From Yponomeuta sedellus (Eukaryota > Arthropoda > Insecta > Lepidoptera > Yponomeutidae): DNA of 64,000 nt. The notes below the pieces were generated by a model. It was given only the letters and a program-made list of their open reading frames with translations, was not told the DNA's origin and did no database searches. Below, piece after piece: positions 41,401 to 43,379 of this stretch; position 1 is the stretch's first letter; the number at the start of each line of letters is the position of its first letter. Location: NCBI GenBank assembly GCA_934045075.1, contig OW203722.1:7781303-7845302 (forward strand). Reading direction: 5' to 3'. The position numbers were made by a program, and so were the translations under genes.

Positions 41401-42615
41401 TCGAAATATGGCCACCTGGGACGTCCTTTACCCTTCCGCCAACATTCGCTTGTTTTCACATATTTCATTCAGAGTGCTTAGTGCGAGTTTGACAGATCCA
41501 ATCGAATAACTTTACTACCACGTTAATCGAGCATTGAGTATGAGTAAATTAACCGTTCGAACTGGCAAAAAGCTGTCACAGTACAACTCGCACTCGCGTT
41601 TATTCGTGTTTTGGCTGGTAAACGTGTTCACTTCTCAACGTAAACCATTACAACTCGCACTCAGCAATTTTAATTTCCATACTTGTCGCTAGGTGGCGCT
41701 TCCTCGATGCCATAGAAATATGAGTTAACGCTAACGCGATCGAGTAGTAAAAAAACTCGCACTAAGCGCTCAGGTAGACAACGGATAGTTCGTTTTATTC
41801 ATATTTTTAAGGGACAAGGATCAGAGACCAAGACAGAGCTAGAGCTATTTATATATGTGCAAGGAAACTAATGTCCGCGCCACAACAGAAGTCTAAGACA
41901 TTTTCGTCCTTATTTCAATACAAACAAGGGTTCCTCCGTGGGACAGACGTAGGATAATTTAATATACTGTTACTAGCTGCCTCGGCGAACTTCGTATCGC
42001 CAGTTTTCATAATATCTCCATACTTTCTCACCATTTAAACCTTCCCTGGAGTTCCACAAAAATAAAAAAACCAAAAATCAGCCAAATCGTTCCAGCAGTT
42101 CTCGAGTTTTAGTGAGACTAACGAACAGCAATCCATTTTTATATATAAGAGAAGATTTAGGCATGTATTCATATACCTACCTCTGAAATAGTCATTTTGT
42201 GTGTGTATGTACATACATCCACCTACTTCCTTCTTTAATATTAGTCCAGTCTATCCAAAGGTTGTCTGGAAGCGACCACTTTTAGTGATACGGCCGCCGT
42301 CTGGCAATTTCCTTTTTTATGTACCTACATTTCTTTGCGTGGGGATTATGGGCATTACCCCCTATGATAGTTCAACGTGGCGGTCTTTAGGGGAGGGCTA
42401 TGTCCAGCAGTAGACTAGTATAGCCTGACGATGACTATGACAATGACCATTTCTTTGACCGTTTCCAGGTGTGCGTAGTGACGGGCGGCGGGAGCGGCCT
42501 GGTGGTGGGCTGGTGCTGCGTGGGCGCAGCCGAGCCGGCCGCCGAAGGGCGCCATTGGGCGCAGATGGCGCAGGAGACGCGCAAGGCCGTCGCCATGTGG
42601 CACACGCTCAGATAG
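10529..42615 (+). CDS. Syt12: Synaptotagmin 12-like gene (exons joined, N-terminus missing)
   Basis: Exons 19220-19366, 22903-23132, 35731-35957, 36593-36800, 38894-39120, 41125-41270 and 42469-42615 join with matching phases to 443 codons ending in TAG; a probable exon at 10529-10713 adds more in phase. The product has a Ser/Pro-rich linker and tandem C2A and C2B domains, and ends in the WHTL-type motif of synaptotagmins (MWHTLR). Synaptotagmins are vesicle membrane proteins that bind phospholipid and SNAREs. The Syt12 group is usually Ca2+-independent, which fits the missing C2B acidic ligands here. No transmembrane exon was found in the window, so the N-terminus probably lies upstream. The assignment to Syt12 rather than another divergent synaptotagmin rests on the degenerate C2B loop and the C-terminal MWH motif, and is moderately sure; membership of the synaptotagmin family is very sure. 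Confidence 0.85.
10735..10850 (-). mobile_element. LINE 3'-end fragment
   Basis: The reverse strand resembles the C-terminal end and GATGAT-rich tail of a lepidopteran LINE (EESLDLGGIRAGSLEK). It sits about 20 bp inside the intron after the exon ending at 10713. Confidence 0.45.
11675..11842 (+). mobile_element. Interspersed repeat family D
   Basis: Contains TAGTCCACTGCTGGACACAG, CCCCACGCTGGGCATGCGGG and GTACTGCAGGGGGCGCTGCT. Reversed copies lie at 38600-38845, 42330-42430 and 60770-61010, and the first bases of another copy are at 63980-64000. Confidence 0.7.
11990..12115 (+). mobile_element. Penelope-like terminal repeat fragment
   Basis: Contains GCTGAAACGTCGGGAAATAA, then TACGTTTTACCTAATAAATA and CCCGTTTAATATATAACTAT. 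The same block recurs at 46855-47010 and 63845-63900, and reversed at 51240-51330 and 51706-51770, where it flanks a GIY-YIG coding remnant. That association is why it is called Penelope-like. Confidence 0.5.
12184..12235 (+). mobile_element. SINE S1 tail fragment
   Basis: CCTAGTTTGGGATCAGGACA followed by GTTTGTGTGGGAATTATT matches the tail at about 185-235. Confidence 0.45.
12240..13610. other. No gene seen
   Basis: AT-rich DNA, with a TACTAC microrepeat near 12705-12750. No recognisable repeat family or exon. Confidence 0.45.
13614..13935 (+). mobile_element. RTE-like LINE, C-terminal end, frameshifted
   Basis: Encodes, across frames, RISKLKWQWAGHISRRTD, then RLGKRSVGRPPTRWDDDLRK, WRSLGQGYVQRWT and a stop, the typical C-terminus of a lepidopteran RTE-type retrotransposon. 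At least one frameshift lies between the first and second blocks. A 5'-truncated dead copy. Confidence 0.75.
13940..15220. other. AT-rich, nothing recognised
   Basis: No supported exon. There is a short repeated block (TACTGTACTACGC) near 14709-14763. Confidence 0.45.
15226..15265. repeat. Perfect hairpin, 18-bp arms, 4-nt loop
   Basis: 15226-15243 is the exact complement of 15248-15265; the loop is AATG. Confidence 0.95.
15655..16090 (+). mobile_element. LINE 3' end, split by a MITE
   Basis: 15655-15734 encodes part of the CMQRLM..DEAKVICQD peptide. The sequence resumes at 16040 with GGTCTCTGCCTGCCCATCCG and ends GAGGTTATGTATGTATGTTA, the normal tail. The MITE at 15735-16039 interrupts it. 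Confidence 0.8.
15735..16039 (+). mobile_element. 305-bp MITE with CTG target duplication, copy 1
   Basis: The ends are AGTGCTTAGTGCGAGTTT and its complement AAACTCGCACTAAGCACT. It is flanked by CTG on both sides (15732-15734 and 16040-16042). The host LINE reads GTCCCTGGTCT elsewhere (945-955), which is the empty site, so the 3-bp duplication is shown directly. No coding sequence. Confidence 0.92.
16130..16400. repeat. Tandem duplication, unit ~170 bp
   Basis: Two units share CAATTGGGTTCCGTAAAGTA, TTTTGCTTTCCAAAAGGGTT and CTGGTCTAGACTATGTG nearly unchanged (16141-16237 and 16311-16402). Downstream, 16390-16510 keeps an open stretch (YFGQRLSLAIQRDNVASLLG) like a degraded retroelement peptide. 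Confidence 0.8.
16591..18178. mobile_element. pogo-like DNA transposon, internally deleted
   Basis: 24-bp perfect terminal inverted repeats at 16591-16614 and 18155-18178 (starting CCGTCAACTCCTGTAACTTC), each flanked by TA (16589-16590 and 18179-18180), the Tc1/mariner/pogo target duplication. The motif GGCGAAGTTA recurs near 16945, 17763 and 18137 and inverted near 16800, as likely transposase-binding repeats. It encodes a single HTH_psq-type domain (17196-17390, - strand) but no DDE/DDD catalytic domain, so it is non-autonomous. Confidence 0.85.
17196..17390 (-). CDS. Short pogo-type HTH_psq DNA-binding protein
   Basis: 64 residues from an ATG in a good context (AAAATGC). The basic stretch CKRKRS is followed by a psq-type helix-turn-helix: a block like LLDLALECLRKK, then RHFGIPRRTLHDKLRGKHSK. 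In full pogo transposases the GKHSK end leads into a GRP linker and the CENP-B-like and DDE domains; here a stop follows two residues later. The frame is also open upstream through a possible acceptor (TTCGCAG), so a spliced N-terminus is possible. It could bind the element's own ends or be a decayed relic. Confidence 0.6.
   Translation of the reverse strand: MQETPGSKCKRKRSYTVAHNPQLLDLALECLRKKQMSSCDAERHFGIPRRTLHDKLRGKHSKST
18515..18635 (-). mobile_element. LINE 3'-end fragment
   Basis: Complement of the CMQRLM-type LINE: ATGCCTGTATCCCGGAAGGG, then GTTGCATGCACGCACGCTGG and CCGGGTACTTTTT. The CATA-type tail lies on its left (18497-18510). Confidence 0.65.
18720..19040. mobile_element. Degenerate interspersed repeat (family E) with LINE remnant
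   Basis: 18720-18912: GCTGTGGCCCGCGGTGTTAC ... CCGTTTAAACGTGAAGGAG ... TTCGCCTTTATAATATTTGT, also seen at 54890-55080 and more weakly at 41975-42150. 18930-19030 encodes a LINE C-terminal remnant (DELRQISGSGWGSLA). Confidence 0.5.
19062..19150 (+). pseudogene. Decayed duplicate of the 19220 exon's 3' splice-site region
   Basis: TGACCAGCAGTGATCGAATA at 19062 aligns with TGACCTGCAGTGAACGAGTA at 19161. Further on, AAGAGTTGCTGATATCCAAG aligns with CAGGAGATGCTGATACCCAA at the real exon start. The acceptor CAG has become AAG and the ATG has become TTG, so this copy is dead. Confidence 0.65.
19220..19366 (+). CDS. Syt12: Syt12-like exon (linker region)
   Basis: Acceptor TCCAACAG before 19220 and donor GTGAGT after 19366; phase 0 at both ends. 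It encodes EMLIPKEQCRV and then a Ser/Thr/Arg-rich segment (TRTPSISSQSSLDSGTSRAT) typical of the cytosolic linker before C2A. GC content is well above the surrounding intron. Confidence 0.8.
19690..19985 (+). repeat. tRNA-like 300-bp unit, with a reversed scrap at its left
   Basis: 19695-19737 is a reversed scrap of the tRNA-like module. From 19738 a forward copy follows: GCAAAGTAGGTACTCGGGGC, TTCAGCCAGATGTCGCTGCC, the tRNA-like module at 19890-19945 (B-box partly deleted) and the tail TAGCCTCTAAATAGGTTTTT. Confidence 0.7.
20378..20445. repeat. Hairpin, 32-bp arms with one mismatch, 4-nt loop
   Basis: 20378-20409 is complementary to 20414-20445 except for one position; the loop is TACT. Confidence 0.95.
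20565..20815. mobile_element. Fold-back repeat with hammerhead-like core
   Basis: The ends are inverted: AAAATTACTTTGCTAAACTC near 20577 and GAGTTTAGCAAAGTCATTTT near 20787. Inside are the 16-bp palindrome AAATGCAGCTGCATTT (20604-20619) and, at 20626-20659, CTGAGGA, a GCCTC/GAGGC stem with a six-base loop, then GAAACGCGTC. The same element recurs in inverted halves at 40340-41045. Confidence 0.6.
21230..21545 (+). repeat. 27-bp minisatellite (about 8 copies) in a SINE-like tail
   Basis: From 21328 a 27-bp unit (CACAATTGTACGTGTACAAC plus TAAGGTA) is repeated about eight times almost without change. The flanks (CACGTGCTCACCGCGGATTG, GTTTTCCTTCGCCGTTAGCG) match the SINE-like tails at 25660-25760 and 26085-26140. 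Because 27 is divisible by 3, frames stay open on both strands; these are not genes. Confidence 0.9.
22090..22160 (+). repeat. TTATC pentanucleotide run at a LINE 3' end
   Basis: GTACAATAAAGAATATTC is followed by about seven CTTAT units. A shorter run lies at 34530-34548. Confidence 0.7.
22240..22440 (+). mobile_element. Interspersed repeat family A (partial)
   Basis: CTCCACCACGGGGGCCAAGT through GGCACCAACTGCTTAACGTA, with a small internal duplication of CGCCATCTATCGACG-like sequence (22380-22412). Confidence 0.65.
22903..23132 (+). CDS. Syt12: Syt12-like exon (Ser/Ala-rich linker)
   Basis: Acceptor CTTCCAG before 22903 and donor GTATTT after 23132; enters in phase 0 and leaves in phase 2, matching its neighbours. 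Very GC-rich. It encodes a low-complexity linker containing RTFAPDGRTLEAGGI, RAASLDVRAASLAHGSLASL and PPSPRHGPP. The middle and 3' part of this exon is tandemly duplicated downstream as dead copies (23385-24515). Confidence 0.8.
23385..23562 (+). pseudogene. Dead tandem copy 2 of the Syt12-like exon
   Basis: Homologous to the exon at 22903 from its middle (ATCACGGC) onward, so it lacks the 3' splice site. The peptide frame is kept (VASLDVRAASLAHGSLSSLA), with an expanded Ser-Leu stretch, but a 2-base deletion near the end shifts the frame and the donor GTATTT has become GCACTA. Confidence 0.8.
23575..23655 (-). mobile_element. SINE tail fragment
   Basis: The complement of the body at 24215-24300: ATTGCTTCTGGCCCACACTG, then GTGTCGTGGGTACCAGAAAC and CATCACAAACATGTA. 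It is inserted between the two duplicated exon units. Confidence 0.6.
23885..24065 (+). pseudogene. Dead tandem copy 3 of the Syt12-like exon
   Basis: CACGGCCTTCACCTCTCAGG aligns with the exon. It is disrupted by an inverted microduplication (GTGAGCGAGGGACGAACCCC next to its complement CTCGCTCAC) and by an in-frame TAG (CTCGCTAGCTGAC). The donor GTATTT is now TATTTT. Confidence 0.75.
24132..24345 (+). mobile_element. tRNA-derived SINE
   Basis: 24132-24205 folds as a near-tRNA: D-arm GCGC/GCGC, anticodon stem TCTGT/GCAGA with loop CTACCAT (ACC, Gly-like), and T-arm CCGGGTTCGAATCCCGG. The acceptor stem (GCCTCTG against TGGGGAC) is imperfect and a shared non-tRNA body follows, so it is called a SINE rather than a tRNA gene. 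It is inserted in the duplicated intron unit. Confidence 0.65.
24480..24520 (+). pseudogene. Remnant of a fourth exon copy
   Basis: AGAAGCTGAATATCACCGTC followed by TCGGCCTTCGC matches the start of copy 2 (AGAAGCTGTATATCACGATC) and then ends. The upstream 24350-24480 matches the intron part of the unit (GATGCACATTTGCC, GAGCGCTCTGTAGATGTC). Confidence 0.6.
24521..25655. other. No gene confirmed
   Basis: A 99-codon frame on the - strand (24992-25291) begins FRDRFLSGSIFFYKEVFYCL and has no domain I recognise; it may be a retroelement remnant. The rest is AT-rich. Confidence 0.35.
25656..26200. mobile_element. SINE-like tails with a reversed family A fragment
   Basis: 25660-25870: GTTTTCCAATGATGTTTTCT, GCGTTAGCGAGTGGTATTGC and a tRNA-like end read on the - strand (GAATCGAACCTACGACCTCT). 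25915-26015 is a reversed family A start. 26085-26150 is a reversed copy of the tail (CAATACCACACGCTAACGGT). Confidence 0.55.
26204..26420. repeat. 217-bp near-perfect palindrome centred on an AT run
   Basis: The arms run outward from the AT run at 26302-26325. GGGCGAAGGGACCACTCCGA on the right mirrors the left arm, and both outer ends read GTCGGGATAGTATAGGTGCT on their own strand. Only one short block differs (TGTAAAACCATG on the left against TGTCCCAGG on the right). Confidence 0.95.
26421..26470. repeat. AT dinucleotide run
   Basis: About 25 uninterrupted AT units directly after the palindrome. Confidence 0.95.
26845..27205 (+). mobile_element. Interspersed repeat family A
   Basis: Near full-length copy, from TTATCAACCCTTATATGTCC to GCCTAGGCCACGAGCGC. 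Confidence 0.75.
27793..30525 (-). CDS. LINE ORF2: APE endonuclease and reverse transcriptase
   Basis: 910 residues from the first Met, uninterrupted; the frame is open further upstream to about 30660, adding the expected endonuclease start (NLVAQNIQGFSGK). N-terminal AP-type endonuclease motifs: LTEHWL, VYRPPQSN, CGDFNIDF and SDHSG. Reverse transcriptase motifs follow in order: NNFRPIAILPVLSKV, QFGFTKGRSTTEA, FCDLSKAFDCVDH, VPQGSILGP and the catalytic FADDTSLI. These enzymes nick target DNA and copy the element RNA in place. All catalytic motifs look intact. The clade (CR1 or jockey) is inferred from the motif pattern and the ORF1 partner. Confidence 0.93.
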   Translation of the reverse strand: MCLTEHWLKHSEMSFTLKDYLAASTFNRQHSIRGGSMIFVKSSLKMKERKDIVSLSVERLIEISCVELDRYIVMCVYRPPQSNYNEFELLMEDALKRLFSTTKSIVVCGDFNIDFLVQGPLKTKLASLFRSYNLDNLFTEPTRTTATSATCIDNVFCNCEYLEKEVIHKLQSDHSGLWVVLPSVLEAKKCNELNCRPITEKKIELFKKNINIKLNSLNFDSNDPNTLYQVLFSTISKEFEHVFNVKKITELKSGFSEWATPGIYRSRKRLYELYEEKQFNHDPTFKEYVKKYSKTFRQTCLTAKSISISKKIMASTNKIKTVWQVINKETGKTRPKDQGFALKIEGKLVNSKKDIAEIFQTFFKNMPLHITASLNSSFQLADTLLLESTNPCKVDFQFSHITTLTIVKTFKELNLKKTEDLWGLSVKLISTIINILAPYLALIFNKCVDQGTFPNLLKLSKIVPLFKSGDSEDPNNFRPIAILPVLSKVFEKVILHQLQTHFSINKLFHKKQFGFTKGRSTTEAGIALVKHIFEAWEESQDAIGVFCDLSKAFDCVDHETLLIKLHRYGLSNKSLSLLRSYLTDRTVKVDINRVKSSGSDVKVGVPQGSILGPFLFLVYINDLPYLVEKLSQIVLFADDTSLIFKVKRGISNVDDVNNALSTILNWFTINNLMLNAKKTKCIKFSLPNVKNVDTSLKISGERLELVESTLFLGITIDSKLQWGQHIGKLSGRLSSAAFAVRKIRQLTDVSTARLVYFSYFHSVMSYGLLLWGRAADIETIFVLQKKKIRAIYNLNSRESLRKRFKEIGILTLACQYIFDNIMYVRKYITMFKLNRDVHNVNTRNRNKVACTKSRLAKVGTSFVGYCVRFYNKIPERVLCLSENKFKTFIKNSLCKKAYYRIDDYINDPNP
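30615..31440 (-). pseudogene. LINE ORF1, broken
   Basis: Three open pieces in series. 31440-31174 contains a CASCK cysteine pair and a Ser/Thr/Pro-rich segment. A TAA at 31171-31173 interrupts it in frame. 31170-30802 continues with YILLVGNSQGVKK, AFPYSQSLSAKENND and FFDLNKFVVDE, like CR1-type ORF1 proteins. A stop at 30799-30801 is bypassed only by a frame change, after which RRKLATLLAYNIFDSVVIGI continues to 30615 and overlaps ORF2. ORF1 proteins bind element RNA; this copy is not translatable as one protein. Confidence 0.7.
31446..31800. other. Flank of the LINE, origin unclear
   Basis: Both strands have open frames (+ 31353-31751; - 31463-31744). The - strand frame could be a more 5' part of the LINE, but it does not join ORF1 in frame and has no clear motif. 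Confidence 0.3.
31805..31960 (+). repeat. tRNA-like unit (divergent copy)
   Basis: TATTAGCTCAGTTGGAAGAG, CTGGCACGGATAGCACGAGA and GCGGGTTCGAATCC, then TTTTTAAAATTGTCCTTTGC. The anticodon stem is disrupted and the acceptor 3' strand is missing. Confidence 0.65.
32125..32265 (-). mobile_element. Interspersed repeat family A (5' part, reversed)
   Basis: CACCAACCCGGACTTGGCCC through CCAGCAGTGGGGACATACAA. Confidence 0.7.
32320..33032 (-). mobile_element. THAP-type DNA element, copy 2
   Basis: Reversed copy of 5230-5958, with AATCCGCTACTTGAC at the left and GTCAAATAGCGGATT at the right. More diverged; the THAP coding remnant is shorter (deletion near 32690-32760). Confidence 0.75.
33520..33655 (+). 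mobile_element. LINE 3' UTR fragment
   Basis: GGTTGTCTGGAAGAGATCAC, GTGATAAGGCCGCCGTTTGT and TTTTTATGTACAATGAAGTG; the start of the same sequence recurs at 42240-42300. Confidence 0.55.
33720..34320 (+). repeat. Two tandem tRNA-like 300-bp units
   Basis: Direct repeats with a period near 305 bp (33720-34024 and 34025-34320). Each has a ~110-bp leader (GCAAAGTAGGTACTCGGRGC, TTCAGCCAGAT), a tRNA-like module (33885-33950 and 34189-34258) and a tail (TAGCCTCTAAATAGG). The module has A-box TAGCTCAGTTGG, a perfect CTGGC/GCCAG anticodon stem, loop ACGGATA, B-box GGTTCGAATCC and an ACCCAT/ATGGGT acceptor. Position 33 is C instead of U and one T-stem pair is missing, so these are not called tRNA genes. 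Confidence 0.85.
34560..35729. other. AT-rich intron, little recognised
   Basis: 35430-35480 contains a reversed B-box-like GGGATTTGAACCCACGA, a scrap of a tRNA-like repeat. Otherwise nothing is supported. Confidence 0.4.
35731..35957 (+). CDS. Syt12: Syt12-like exon: start of C2A
   Basis: Acceptor CCCATTTCAG before 35731 and donor GTTCGT after 35957; enters in phase 2 and leaves in phase 1. It encodes the linker RIDRSNSLVESSSGPLSPGA, then the first C2A strands (GRLHLRLKYDFDRSDFEVHL, IEA). The donor is the weakest in the gene, but the join to 36593 restores an uninterrupted C2A. Confidence 0.9.
36038..36304. repeat. Tandem duplication in an intron, period ~190 bp
   Basis: AAAAAGAAAAATGTATTTTT near 36038 and AAAAGAAAAAATATTTTTTT near 36227 start two ~78-bp blocks that share TTTTTTCGTGA(C/G)G and CAGTCAGTAT/CAGCCAGTAT. 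Confidence 0.65.
36593..36800 (+). CDS. Syt12: Syt12-like exon: C2A core
   Basis: Acceptor TTGTTTTAG before 36593, donor GTGAGT after 36800. It encodes YEAGGFNDPYVRVTLLPEV, RQTPVHRNEANPFFDQHFKF and LLLQVFDYDR. Compared with synaptotagmin 1, the first Ca2+-ligand Asp of loop 1 is Glu here (YEAGG), while FNDPY and the DYD of loop 3 keep their Asp residues. C2A may therefore bind Ca2+ weakly. Confidence 0.95.
36945..37180 (-). repeat. tRNA-like unit, reversed
   Basis: AAAATTTCACCCATGCCGGG, CCTCTGACTATCCGTGCCAG and CAACTGAGCTAATGGGCGAC, followed by the reversed leader. A small duplication (GCCAGCG) lies in the anticodon arm at 37021-37040. Confidence 0.75.
37524..37828 (+). mobile_element. 305-bp MITE with CTG target duplication, copy 2
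   Basis: Same length and ends as 15735-16039, flanked by CTG at 37521-37523 and 37829-37831. Nearly identical to copy 1, so recently active. Confidence 0.92.
37850..37985 (-). mobile_element. SINE family S1, reversed
   Basis: GGAAATACACCCAGACTGAG, CGGCCTCCATTGG and CCGTTAGATCAGCGAAGCAG are the complement of the head and body at 34-175. Confidence 0.5.
38047..38089. repeat. Perfect hairpin, 20-bp arms, 3-nt loop
   Basis: 38047-38066 is the exact complement of 38070-38089; the loop is ACT. Confidence 0.95.
38600..38845 (-). mobile_element. Interspersed repeat family D, reversed
   Basis: CTTCCCGCGGGTGTCGTAAA, CAGCGCCCCCTGCAGTACAA, CGCATGCCCAGCGTGGGATT and GTCCAGCAGTGGACTAATAT. It ends about 50 bp before the exon at 38894. 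Confidence 0.75.
38894..39120 (+). CDS. Syt12: Syt12-like exon: end of C2A, start of C2B
   Basis: Acceptor CCTCAG before 38894 and donor GTAAGT after 39120; phases match. It encodes FSRNEVMGSAKVPISKVEV, the linker SREKRPPEELQ, and the start of C2B (LLLSLSYLPSAERLTVVVLK, ARNLLPPQEGKDAL). In C2B loop 1 the first acidic ligand position is QEGK instead of an Asp-containing loop. Confidence 0.95.
39785..40060. repeat. Inverted pair of tRNA-like units
   Basis: A reversed module (39815-39880) is followed directly by a forward leader and module (39885-40015). The two can pair into a long stem. Both anticodon arms are altered compared with other copies (CTGGTACGGTTAGCTAG, forward). Confidence 0.75.
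40340..41045. mobile_element. Fold-back repeat split by a family A insertion
   Basis: The left half (40370-40560) and right half (40585-40691 plus 41015-41045) are inverted copies of the element at 20565-20815. The right half is interrupted by the insertion at 40692-41001. Confidence 0.7.
40692..41001 (-). mobile_element. Family A copy with 13-bp target duplication
   Basis: Flanked by ATAGTGCTTGTGG at 40679-40691 and 41002-41014. The duplication length suggests LINE-machinery insertion. The body is a reversed family A with a rearranged end. Confidence 0.85.
41125..41270 (+). CDS. Syt12: Syt12-like exon: C2B core
   Basis: Acceptor CAACTTCCAG before 41125, donor GTAGGC after 41270. It encodes DVYVKVYLLVNGKRVKKKKS, the conserved polybasic strand of C2B, then NPVWNEALSFSLPSANLQ. 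The usual DPYVK is DVYVK, keeping the Asp but losing the Pro. Confidence 0.95.
41473..41770 (+). mobile_element. MITE with CAG target duplication, copy 3
   Basis: Same ends as 15735-16039 (the right end has one change, AAGCGCT). Flanked by CAG at 41470-41472 and 41771-41773; 298 bp, with a 7-bp internal deletion. Confidence 0.9.
41975..42150 (+). mobile_element. Interspersed repeat family E (degenerate)
   Basis: AGCTGCCTCGGCGAACTTCG, CCAAATCGTTCCAGCAGTTC and TTTTTATATATAAGAGAAGA resemble the repeats at 18720 and 54890. Confidence 0.4.
42240..42430. mobile_element. LINE 3' UTR scrap and reversed family D end
   Basis: 42240-42310 matches 33525-33595. 42340-42430 is a reversed family D piece (GGGGATTATGGGCATTACCC, GTCCAGCAGTAGACTAGTAT) ending about 40 bp before the last Syt12-like exon. 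Confidence 0.55.
42469..42615 (+). CDS. Syt12: Syt12-like last exon: end of C2B
   Basis: Acceptor CCGTTTCCAG before 42469; TAG stop at 42613-42615. It encodes VCVVTGGGSGLVVGWCCVG, where the loop-3 DxD Ca2+ ligands of typical C2B domains would be; they are absent (TGGGSG). It then encodes HWAQMAQETRKAVAMWHTLR, matching the conserved HW...R.P...WH end of synaptotagmins. Confidence 0.95.
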   Translation: MCVVTGGGSGLVVGWCCVGAAEPAAEGRHWAQMAQETRKAVAMWHTLR

Positions 42616-42664
42616 ATCGCTCACCGTAGCGGCATGCTCGACAGATGCTTGAAAATTACATACC

Positions 42665-43050
42665 TACATAAACTCACGCCCGTGTCCGAGACAAGTAGGC
42701 GGAGACCTGGGTTTGCCACGATCCACGATTTGTGAGACAGATGCTTGAAGAGTCTTAATAATCAGTGATTGGAATAGGTAGAGTGTAAACACAGCAGTCA
42801 CATGTATGTATGTATGTATGTATGTATGTATGTATGTATGTATGTATGTATGTATGTATGTATGTATGTATGTATGTATGTATGTATGTATGTATGTATG
42901 TATGTATGTATGTATGTAGTGAACCTGCTTTACTACATAAATACATACATACATACATACATACATACATACATACATACATACATACATACATACATAC
43001 ATACATACATACATACATAAGTACATACATACATACATACATACATACAT
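42665..43050. repeat. Inverted ATGT and ACAT arrays beside a reversed LINE tail
   Basis: 42665-42735 is a reversed LINE tail. 42802-42918 is about 29 ATGT units, then a 22-bp spacer (GTGAACCTGCTTTACTACAT and 2 more), then about 27 ACAT units to 43050. The right array is the normal tail of the LINE at 43051; the left array is its inverted counterpart. Confidence 0.95.
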
Positions 43051-43372
43051 AACCTCACGCCTGTATCCCAGAGGGGTAGGCAGAGACCAGGGACTGCCAC
43101 CTGCCACGATCCTGACAGATCACCTTCGCTTCATCAACGTTCATAAGTCGTTGCATGCACGCACACCGGTTCCGGGTACTTTTTGTCTTTCCCTTTGCTA
43201 ATACATCCCCTATTTGGTCGATGTAGGTCCATCTGGGACGTCCCTTACCAGCCCTTCCACTCACATTCGCAATATATATTTGTTTCGTCACTCTTTCTTC
43301 CTTCATCCTCTCCACATGTCCAAACCAACACAACATTCCTTTCTCAATTCTAGTCACTACATCCTCTTTCAA
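43051..43372 (-). mobile_element. LINE C-terminus (CMQRLM family)
   Basis: The - strand frame runs for 105 codons: MKEDVVTRIEKGMLCWFGHV, ERMKEERVTKQIY, GRAGKGRPRWTYIDQIGDVL, then CACMQRLMNVDEAKVICQD and a stop followed by the ATGT tail. This fullest copy identifies the short fragments at 838, 15655 and 18515. 5' truncated. Confidence 0.8.
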
Positions 43373-43379
43373 TCCACAA

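Noticed and set aside
42802..43052. Repetitive 70-150-residue proteins of MYVC or HTYI units
   Set aside because: They are translations of the ATGT/ACAT arrays and have no coding support.
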